From: Dehalococcoidia bacterium UBA2160
GTDB lineage: Bacteria; Chloroflexota; Dehalococcoidia; Lucifugimonadales; UBA1123
Length of the DNA: 8,653 bases
Assembly: GCA_002328865.1 (NCBI GenBank)
Contig: DCWO01000055.1
Location: forward strand, 1-8,653
Direction: 5' to 3'
A program made the position numbers and the translations under genes. The notes beneath the pieces are model-generated. The model saw nothing but the letters and a program-made list of their open reading frames with translations, was not told where the DNA came from and did not search any database. Every line of letters begins with the position of its first letter. Position 1 is the first letter of the stretch. Positions 1 through 6,242 of the stretch are shown here, piece by piece.

Positions 1-1
1 C

Positions 2-631
2 GGCCGCACCAAACTTGAGGTCAAACCGACCGGGGGAAGACCGTACCAGGCTTATAACCTGTACTACCATTGCGCAGCGTACGTCGACGAGTTGGCTACG
101 GTGCGGCAGCGTCACCAACTCTTTCTTGAGTTCCCGAGAGCCTATCCGTTGGAGGCGCCGCCCACGTTCAAGCGTGTGTCGCCGTTGTTCCATCCCAACA
201 TCTACCCGCACGGGGTCTTTTGTCTTGGCTTCGAGGGCGAGCGAAAATGGCGTTCTGGCATCTCGCTGGAGAGCCTCGTGTTGCATGTCAGCCGCCTGAT
301 CAGGTTCGATCCTGACTGGGTGAACCTCGACCCACCCGCCAATCGAACCCAGAATTTCTGGCAGGACTGGATAGCCAAGTACGCCTTGCCCGCCGACAAC
401 GATCCGTTCGTTCTAGGGGAGGAGCCCGAAATTGCACGGGCAAGGTCCGCCCCAGAGCAGGCTGAGGAGAGTCCCAGACAAATCCCGACGCCGCCAGCCA
501 GGCGCGCGATACGAATCGGCACAAACCGAACGTCGTCCGATGCCGATCCTGATGCTCCGCCGCCGGCAGGAACTCGGAGGCAGCGGCCGTCCGGTCCGAT
601 CCGCATTTCACGGAACGCCCCGGGGTTGTGA
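2..631 (+). CDS. E2-like ubiquitin-conjugating enzyme (UBC fold), catalytically intact; 5'-truncated by window edge
   Basis: Likely carries a ubiquitin-like modifier as a thioester on a Cys and transfers it to a target. The reading frame is open from the window edge; 209 residues are visible and no start is in view. The E2 core is readable: a YPLEAPP segment (the YPxxPP of E2s), then HPNI at visible residues 64-67, whose Asn matches the oxyanion-hole HPN motif. GVFCLG follows, with the catalytic Cys at visible residue 74 (codon 221-223), then a Trp and a downstream helix ending in NLDPPAN, like the end of the E2 core. The first E2 helix is missing because of the edge. After about residue 130 there is a Pro/Arg-rich, probably disordered tail of about 80 residues. 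The gap to the JAMM gene is 37 bp. By family knowledge, this is the active E2 partner of the E1 at 4896. Confidence is high for the fold and active site; the substrate is unknown. Confidence 0.88.
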   Translation, partial: GRTKLEVKPTGGRPYQAYNLYYHCAAYVDELATVRQRHQLFLEFPRAYPLEAPPTFKRVSPLFHPNIYPHGVFCLGFEGERKWRSGISLESLVLHVSRLIRFDPDWVNLDPPANRTQNFWQDWIAKYALPADNDPFVLGEEPEIARARSAPEQAEESPRQIPTPPARRAIRIGTNRTSSDADPDAPPPAGTRRQRPSGPIRISRNAPGL

Positions 632-668
632 ATCACGTTCGGAGCAACTCGAACGCAACGAGCTTCAT

Positions 669-1262
669 ATGGAAGTAAGCCTATCGCGTCATCCGATCCC
701 GTATCAGCTTCCGCTCGGGAGCGATGGCTACGAGCGTATCGTAGCCGATGGAACGATCGCGTCGAAACAACTGCTCGTGTTTCTTTCGCACGACGTATAC
801 GATTTCATCCGCGCCCAATCACGCGAATACGCCCCTCAAGAGATCGGCGGCGTGCTGTTGGGCCAATACTGCATCGACAACGACACGAAGTTCGTGATCG
901 TGCCGACGGCCGTGGCGTGCGATTTGGGTTCGGCCACCCCGGTCAGCATCCAGTTTCCGCCCGAATTCTGGCAGCAGGTGGAGGAGGTTCACACCTCCGA
1001 GTTTCCGGGTCTGTTGCGCATCGGCCCGTATCACTCGCATCCGGGATACGGGGTCAATCCTTCGGGCACCGACCATGCGACGATACTTGGCGCATTCTCA
1101 AAACCCCACCACATTAGCCTGATCTACGACCCGCACGCGGACCAGATCGGCTACACATGCTGGGACGACGGCGCCCTCAAACCTCCCTCGGGATGTTTCG
1201 TCTACGAGCACCGAGAGCCCGAGGACCTGGTCAAGCAGCTCATGGACGCGCGTCCCGACTAG
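669..1262 (+). CDS. JAMM/MPN (JAB) metalloprotease, deubiquitinase-like
   Basis: Predicted zinc isopeptidase that trims a ubiquitin-like precursor or removes the modifier from targets. The 197-residue protein carries a full JAMM signature: Glu58 in EIGGVLLG, His122 and His124 in HSH, then seven residues, Ser132 and Asp135 (H-x-H-x7-S-x2-D). The MPN fold spans about residues 35-180, typical of compact bacterial JAB domains. A short extension precedes it, and there is no signal peptide or membrane segment, so it should be cytoplasmic. The start at ATG 669 is chosen because the frame upstream lies inside the coding tail of the E2 gene and contains no nearby ATG, GTG or TTG. The Shine-Dalgarno is weak (AACGAG just upstream), which may mean translational coupling. 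It lies between the active E2 and the Ubl fusion, which favours a modifier-processing role over a general protease. The family call is firm; the substrate is inferred. Confidence 0.93.
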   Translation: MEVSLSRHPIPYQLPLGSDGYERIVADGTIASKQLLVFLSHDVYDFIRAQSREYAPQEIGGVLLGQYCIDNDTKFVIVPTAVACDLGSATPVSIQFPPEFWQQVEEVHTSEFPGLLRIGPYHSHPGYGVNPSGTDHATILGAFSKPHHISLIYDPHADQIGYTCWDDGALKPPSGCFVYEHREPEDLVKQLMDARPD

Positions 1263-1299
1263 AACCCGCGTCGCTGCTGGGTTCCCGCGAGAGAGATGT

Positions 1300-2751
1300 T
1301 TGTTGGGCGAGCAACTTCAGATATTCGTACGATCCCCGGGAGGAGCGCGGTTCTTCACGTGGGAGCCGCCATCGGGTGACACTCCGATCGCCGCCCTCGT
1401 CGAATCATTGCGGACCGAGTACCCGCGGAGTCAACACGGCCCCATCGACTTGATCGACGAATCGTCCGGCAAGCTGATTGATCCGGACCTTTCCGCGCAG
1501 GAAATGGCGGATCGAGTTCTTGGAATTCGCACCGGTTACGTCAGCGACGCGCTGAACCAACTCGAAGCGTTGAGGCGACAAGAGGGGCCCGCCTTCGGCT
1601 ATCGCCACGAGCCTGGCACTTCCACGATCTCATTGGATCTTTCGTATCCAGGACTGGACCGAATCGATTCCTTGGACGGGAGCGGCATAGTCGTGAAAGG
1701 CCGCCACCGGGCGACGCTGATTCTTCCCAGTGACTTTCCTGAGAAACCGCCGCGAATCTTCTGGCAGTCATCGGTCTTTCATCCGAACCTGGCAGTCGAT
1801 GAAGAGGTCTGGCCTCCGAGATACGACTGGGCAGACGCCCCAACGCTGCTGGAGTTCGTAGCAGCGCTGATCGAGACGTTGACCGGCGACCTGTATCACG
1901 TCGGCCGACGGTTTAGCATTCGCCGTCGCCGCGAACTCAATCCGCAAGCCGCGAACTGGTATCGACGGAATCGACAACCCGTGGCGGCGCTGGCGGCGTG
2001 TGCACGTCAAGACCGCCATACGCCGATAGACGGTTATCCTCTTGACTCAGTGTCCGTAGACTGGGAGTTGCAAGGCGAACTGAGCGGCAGCGACACGACA
2101 GTTTTCGTGTCCCGACAGGCTATCGACGGCATCCCGGAATTTGGGGGCCGATGTGCGGCGTGGTTGATCGGTCAAACTGGACGGCACGGACAAGCCGACT
2201 GGCTATACGTCGATCGCGTGACCTCTCGGGTCGGACACGGATTGTCGGGAGCGCCGATAAACGCGATCGGCATCTTACGAGGGCCTGGAGAGAGTGACCC
2301 TCAGTTGGAGCACGATCGGCCACTGCCGCTCGATGCCCGGGTGCGCGACGGCGGCGTGGTCCTGCGCGTCGACTCCGGAGACTTGGCTGGCTACATGGTG
2401 GAGGTCGACGGCGCCTCTTCCACGGAGCAGGCGCCTCAACCGCCTCAGGCGTCGGGACGACCCATCACGATCAAAGGGCCATCCGCGGAGCAGGCTGAAG
2501 AAACGATCGAAGCAGCCGAATTCGGAGCGCCGCCGGAGGGCGCCGAGGACGCGGGCCGTTTGTTCGCGCGCGATCTGGAGGCGCCCATTTGCATGTACTG
2601 TGATATCGTGTGTGTTCGGAGTGAGGATTGGGGCGCTTGTGCGGATTGTGGTTTCGTAGTGCATGCCGGATGTTTACACCAACTGGGAGGGTGTCCGAAT
2701 ACGGATTGCCCGCGTAGCGTTCTCGAACCTCGATCGACGGCTAATCCGTGA
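1300..2751 (+). CDS. Fusion: ubiquitin-like domain + cysteine-less E2-like domain + C-terminal RING/treble-clef zinc module
   Basis: A 483-residue multidomain protein, probably the E3/UEV-like organiser of the system. Residues 6-78 look like a ubiquitin/YukD-type β-grasp: it opens LQIFVRSPGG, close to the first strand of ubiquitin, and has SGKLIDPDLSAQE where ubiquitin has its GKQLEDG turn. Residues 82-225 follow the E2 pattern: helix, strands, DFPEKPPRIFW, and HPN at 161-163. No Cys occurs before residue 234, so thioester catalysis is not possible. Residues 240-372 are not assigned (see findings). An acidic, Pro-rich linker precedes C431, C434, C447, C450, H455, C458, C465 and C470, a complete C4-HC-C2 cross-brace set resembling prokaryotic RING-type fingers. 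The start is TTG 1300, preceded by GAGAGAG at 1289-1295. The ATG at 1296 is in another frame and stops quickly. The gene sits 37 bp after the JAMM gene and 38 bp before the next. E2 fold and zinc module are fairly sure; the Ubl call is likely. Confidence 0.8.
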   Translation: MLGEQLQIFVRSPGGARFFTWEPPSGDTPIAALVESLRTEYPRSQHGPIDLIDESSGKLIDPDLSAQEMADRVLGIRTGYVSDALNQLEALRRQEGPAFGYRHEPGTSTISLDLSYPGLDRIDSLDGSGIVVKGRHRATLILPSDFPEKPPRIFWQSSVFHPNLAVDEEVWPPRYDWADAPTLLEFVAALIETLTGDLYHVGRRFSIRRRRELNPQAANWYRRNRQPVAALAACARQDRHTPIDGYPLDSVSVDWELQGELSGSDTTVFVSRQAIDGIPEFGGRCAAWLIGQTGRHGQADWLYVDRVTSRVGHGLSGAPINAIGILRGPGESDPQLEHDRPLPLDARVRDGGVVLRVDSGDLAGYMVEVDGASSTEQAPQPPQASGRPITIKGPSAEQAEETIEAAEFGAPPEGAEDAGRLFARDLEAPICMYCDIVCVRSEDWGACADCGFVVHAGCLHQLGGCPNTDCPRSVLEPRSTANP

Positions 2752-2789
2752 CCGAGACGGGAGAGCAGTTGCGTAGCTGAAGGATCGCC

Positions 2790-4040
2790 ATGGTAGAACC
2801 AATTGACATAGCAAACCAACGACCGGAATCGTCCGTCGAGGAGTTGGACTCGGACCTTAGGCATGAGATCGATCTCGTTGACAGGCTGCTCAACATCGAC
2901 GAAAAGATTCGTCACATGGAGGAAGTCGCCGCGCATCTGGAATCGACCTCGGCGAGATTCTCGAGCCACCCGACGATGCGGCGATTGAAGACTGAAGTCA
3001 ACGACAGGCTATTCGATCTGCGGAACACGGAACAACAGCTCACGCGAATCGAAGAACAGCTCGGGCAACATGCCGCCGAGCCGGTGGACCTAACGTTGCA
3101 GCAAACCCTCAATGTTGTACAAAGCCTTCGTGGCGTGGCGGAGACCATCCCCGACGACGAACGAATCGCTGACGTTTCCACGAGCGTGTGCGAAGGGTTG
3201 GAGTCGTTCGTCACGTCCGTGCTTCCCTCGGTCGAATCTGAAGACGATGACGGTTCGTCCGATGGGCCGAGTCCGGCGGACCTCACCATGGCGCTCGAAG
3301 TGATCGAGGCCATCCTAGCCTGTCCTGGCGGGGACCGCACGGCCATCTACAGGTCTTTGCGGCAACAGTTCCTGGACTCCGCGTGTTACTCGGCCTGGAA
3401 ACGGGTAAACCGGCTGCCTGACATGCGGTTGGACCTTGCCACGAAAAAAGAGTATCTGCACGGCGCCCTGACGATCTGGCAGCTTCTGCCCGACCTGAGC
3501 GAAAACGCCGGCAGCCCGCGCCTCAGCCGGCTCCCCGACGAGATGCACCGCGCCGTCCAACAAGTGCTGCTGCGCCACGTGGTCGGCACGGTGGAAACTG
3601 GCGATCTGGACAGCCTCGTGGATACGGCTCTGCTGACGAAGGAACTCTCCGATGAGTATCTGGAGATGATACCGGCCATATCGCTGCCCGATGCTCAGTC
3701 GGCGTTGGGCATTCAGGCCGCCGAGGCCATCATTCGAAGGATCAGGGTCGAATTGTCGGCCCTCGGCTCCCAACGCGAATTAGAACTGTGCCTGAGCGTG
3801 GTATCGATCTTGAGAACGGTGTCGGTTCTTGAAGACGACGAGCGCATCGCAGAACTCGCCCGCCCGATATCGCGCGCGAAATGGAGGTTGAGATTCCTCG
3901 ACGGTCTGAGGACGATTCGCCGGGCTTCACTGCCAACGTTTGTAGGCCTGATGGGGATCGGGGCGCTGACTGCCGGGTACATCGGGTTGGCCGTGCTGAT
4001 TCAACGCTTGTACGAAATCAACCTTCCGCTCGCCCCATGA
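2790..4040 (+). CDS. Coiled-coil, α-helical protein with a single C-terminal membrane anchor; function unknown
   Basis: I do not recognise a catalytic family. The 416-residue protein is almost entirely helical. A heptad-like, charged segment at about residues 17-93 should form a coiled coil. A short Asp/Glu/Ser-rich linker follows at about 148-162, then a second helical block at about 163-375. One hydrophobic stretch at about 383-404 is followed by only 12 residues, so it is a C-tail anchor. The Arg/Lys-rich run just before it (about 364-378) predicts, by the positive-inside rule, that the bulk of the protein faces the cytoplasm. There is no N-terminal signal peptide. The start is ATG 2790 with AAGGA at 2780-2784, five bases upstream. 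It lies within the Ubl operon, between the fusion gene and the Ig/zinc gene. It could be a membrane scaffold, a substrate, or a target of conjugation (inference). Four Lys in the region 64-221 would be candidate acceptors. Confidence 0.8.
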   Translation: MVEPIDIANQRPESSVEELDSDLRHEIDLVDRLLNIDEKIRHMEEVAAHLESTSARFSSHPTMRRLKTEVNDRLFDLRNTEQQLTRIEEQLGQHAAEPVDLTLQQTLNVVQSLRGVAETIPDDERIADVSTSVCEGLESFVTSVLPSVESEDDDGSSDGPSPADLTMALEVIEAILACPGGDRTAIYRSLRQQFLDSACYSAWKRVNRLPDMRLDLATKKEYLHGALTIWQLLPDLSENAGSPRLSRLPDEMHRAVQQVLLRHVVGTVETGDLDSLVDTALLTKELSDEYLEMIPAISLPDAQSALGIQAAEAIIRRIRVELSALGSQRELELCLSVVSILRTVSVLEDDERIAELARPISRAKWRLRFLDGLRTIRRASLPTFVGLMGIGALTAGYIGLAVLIQRLYEINLPLAP

Positions 4041-4066
4041 GCGTTGCGAAGCGTCGAGCCCGATAG

Positions 4067-4879
4067 ATGGCCAGGGTAACGAGACGAGGCGACAAATCGA
4101 ACCGTCCGGAGGTAAGGCATGCGCCAGGCTCGATTCGAGTATCGCGAAAGCCTGTCCGCTCTGTTCGCATCACATCGCCCGTCGACGGATCTGCAGTTGA
4201 GCGCTTCGCCACGGCAGTGAGAGGCGCCGCGAATCCAGGCGACACGCTGAAGCTCAAATGCAGCGGGATCGAGTCGGTCAAGTGTCGCGTCAAGAGCGAC
4301 GGCTCTTGGGCCATGCCGGACATCGACCTAGCGCCGGGCGCGCACGAAATCACCGTCGAGAACCTGGACCACCCGGGAACCGCCGCGATGGTCCGAATCT
4401 TCGTCTCCGAGATCCCGGCAATATCGGTGATATCGCCAATGGCGGGTGAAACTGTTGAAGCCAAGCACATCGAGGTCACGGGCAAAGCGTCGCCGGGGCG
4501 ATTGGTCTGTCTCCGGTTGGGGCGCAAGACGCTGACGGAGCGGGCCGGCGAGTCGGGATCGTTCCGGTTCACCGACGTTGAACTCCCCGCTTGGGGTGAC
4601 CAGAAGTTGATGCTCTACTACGCTGAAGCGCCCAGCCAAGGCAACGTGGACATCTCAGTGCGCTGGCCCGGCCTCGATCTTCCAGCCCTGGTCGACCCGG
4701 TCACGCGGTCGCCTTTGAAGCCCGGCGCCGACATCGTCCGATGCTCGAACTGCTATACGTACTGCTACAGGTCCACTTGGGTGAGGGTCGGCAAATGCCC
4801 GAGGTGCGACGTGTCCGGAGATTACTGGACGCGAACGGCGCCGATCTTTCACACTCCGCGGGCCAACCTGAGAATGTAG
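4067..4879 (+). CDS. Two Ig-like repeats plus C-terminal RING-related zinc module with one site lost
   Basis: A 270-residue protein of unknown function. After a basic N-terminus, two bacterial Ig-like β-sandwich repeats are visible: about residues 33-115 (ITSPVDGSAV, GAANPGDT, DGSWAMPD) and 118-200 (ISPMAGETV, GKASPGR, SGSFRFTD). Their parallel motifs show the duplication. The C-terminus (about 209-255) follows the layout of a RING-type treble clef that begins with PIxxG and later has a Trp. C226/C229 and C244/C247 keep one zinc site. The first expected CxxC is D210-P-V-T213, and the expected HxxC reads Y-R-S-T, so the second site appears lost. No signal peptide precedes the Ig repeats, so they are probably cytoplasmic, which is unusual for this fold. 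The start is ATG 4067, 26 bp after the membrane-protein gene, with a weak Shine-Dalgarno. It ends 16 bp before the E1 gene. It may recognise substrates or dock with the RING fusion (inference). Confidence 0.78.
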   Translation: MARVTRRGDKSNRPEVRHAPGSIRVSRKPVRSVRITSPVDGSAVERFATAVRGAANPGDTLKLKCSGIESVKCRVKSDGSWAMPDIDLAPGAHEITVENLDHPGTAAMVRIFVSEIPAISVISPMAGETVEAKHIEVTGKASPGRLVCLRLGRKTLTERAGESGSFRFTDVELPAWGDQKLMLYYAEAPSQGNVDISVRWPGLDLPALVDPVTRSPLKPGADIVRCSNCYTYCYRSTWVRVGKCPRCDVSGDYWTRTAPIFHTPRANLRM

Positions 4880-4895
4880 CGTCTGTTCGGGACGA

Positions 4896-6200
4896 ATGAA
4901 CGGAGAAACAAGTTTGGACCGTTACACGAGGCTCGTCGAACTCGGCTGGAATATGGACCTGCTTCGCAGCGGGACCGTGATGGTCGTCGGCGCGGGGGCT
5001 TTGGGAAACGAGATCATCAAGAACCTGGCGCTGGCGGGCGTTGGGAACGTGTTGGTCGTGGACCTCGACGAGATAGAAACGCACAACCTCACACGGTCTG
5101 TGCTGTTCCGGGGGGCCGACGTGGGACGCAGGAAAGCCGAGGTGGCGGCACGCGCGGCGGCGGACATCGAGCCGCAAATCAACATCCGATGGTTCGACAC
5201 ACCGGTCCAGAACACGCTGGGTCTCGGGGTGTTCAGGAACGTAGACGTCGTCCTGGGCGGACTCGACAACATTCAGACGCGAAGGGATCTGATGCGCTCC
5301 TGTATGCTCACCGATACGCCGTTCATCGACGGCGGGCTGTATTTTCTGGACGGGGACGTACGGACGTTCCTGCCGCCATTCCCCGTTTGCTTCGACTGCA
5401 CAATGACTCAGGACGAACGAGACGCCGGTTGGCGTCGCTGGTCGTGTCTGGGCCTCTTGGGCGACGACGGGGCCGGTGTGGGACCCACCGCGCCTACGGT
5501 GGCGTCGATGATCGGTGGGCTACAGGTGCAACTCGCCCTCAAGTACCTCCATCGGGACTTTGACGGCGCTTTCGAGATGCGAGTTCCCAACGGCGTGCGC
5601 ATCCGGTTCAACGGGTTCGCCGACGAGTATGAGCGATGGGACTTGAACCGCGAGACCGATTGCCCGACGCATCTGACGGCCACGTCCATCCCCGAATCGT
5701 CGATCACGTCGATACCCCACGGCGCTGACATGGCGGCCTCCCAGCTCCTCGAACTAGCTCAAGCGGAGCTAGGCCCCGAAGCGTATGTCGAGCTTGGATT
5801 TGACGTGGTTCACAGCCTGCAATGCTATCAATGCGGGCGAAGCGAAGCATCGGCTCGGCGTCGGGGCGCCCTCGGCATCGCCGAGACGATGTGCCCGACA
5901 TGCACGCCGTCGACCTGCGCCGAGTGCGGCCATTCCATCGCCAAAACAATCGCAAGCAGGCCAGACCTGGTCTTCCCCGACAAGGTGGATTGCGCGTCCT
6001 GCTTCGAGTCCAACCCCTTGGTGTTGCGCGACGCTCAGACGTTGAATCGCATAGAACCTGACTCGGCCGCATTGGCCTACACGCTGGCCGAACTCACAGT
6101 GCCGATGATGGACATCCTCGAGGCTAGGGACTTCGACGGCCAAAAGAGCATGTACTTGCAGCTTGACGGAGACCGCGACAGAGTGTTCGGGGCTTCGTGA
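4896..6200 (+). CDS. E1-like (ThiF/MoeB superfamily) adenylating enzyme with Cys-rich C-terminal extension
   Basis: Predicted to adenylate the C-terminus of a ubiquitin-like protein using ATP and, through a catalytic Cys, pass it to the E2. Of 434 residues, 1-235 form the Rossmann-like domain: G32-A-G-A-L-G37, D56 for ribose binding, the NLTR67 arginine element, K80 in GRRKAEV, and LDN at 123-125. A CFDC pair (C165/C168) follows. C184 in RRWSCLG, ahead of the PTAPTVASMIGGLQ helix, is at the usual position of the E1 catalytic Cys. The C-terminal region (about 250-434) contains CPTH, a β-grasp/UFD-like stretch (about 266-308) and CxxC pairs at 310/313, 333/336, 341/344 and 366/369, probably zinc ribbons. 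Simple ThiF/MoeB proteins are near 250 residues, so the extension fits E1s that serve an E2. The start is ATG 4896, 16 bp after the Ig/zinc gene. E1 identity is firm; the fold of the extension is inferred. Confidence 0.93.
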   Translation: MNGETSLDRYTRLVELGWNMDLLRSGTVMVVGAGALGNEIIKNLALAGVGNVLVVDLDEIETHNLTRSVLFRGADVGRRKAEVAARAAADIEPQINIRWFDTPVQNTLGLGVFRNVDVVLGGLDNIQTRRDLMRSCMLTDTPFIDGGLYFLDGDVRTFLPPFPVCFDCTMTQDERDAGWRRWSCLGLLGDDGAGVGPTAPTVASMIGGLQVQLALKYLHRDFDGAFEMRVPNGVRIRFNGFADEYERWDLNRETDCPTHLTATSIPESSITSIPHGADMAASQLLELAQAELGPEAYVELGFDVVHSLQCYQCGRSEASARRRGALGIAETMCPTCTPSTCAECGHSIAKTIASRPDLVFPDKVDCASCFESNPLVLRDAQTLNRIEPDSAALAYTLAELTVPMMDILEARDFDGQKSMYLQLDGDRDRVFGAS

Positions 6201-6242
6201 TCCGACAACCTCGATTGATCGCTGGATGAAGCGGAGGAACAG

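Noticed and set aside
432..668. Upstream in-frame ATG at 432 as start for the JAMM protein
   Set aside because: It would overlap the E2 gene by 200 bases and add a basic segment unlike any MPN extension; ATG 669 leaves a complete MPN domain.
1262..1284. Hairpin GAACCC/GGGTTC after the JAMM stop as a terminator or attenuator
   Set aside because: The stem is six pairs with an 11-base loop and no T-run, and the next gene follows within 16 bases, so it is more likely incidental.
1296..1298. ATG as a start for the fusion gene
   Set aside because: It is in a different frame and reaches a stop after about 27 codons; the TTG at 1300 opens the frame that carries the Ubl, E2 and RING segments.
455..2503. 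Shared EQAEE linker motif in the active E2 tail and in the fusion protein (near 455-469 and 2488-2502)
   Set aside because: Five residues in acidic, low-complexity linkers are too little to support homology or a docking motif.
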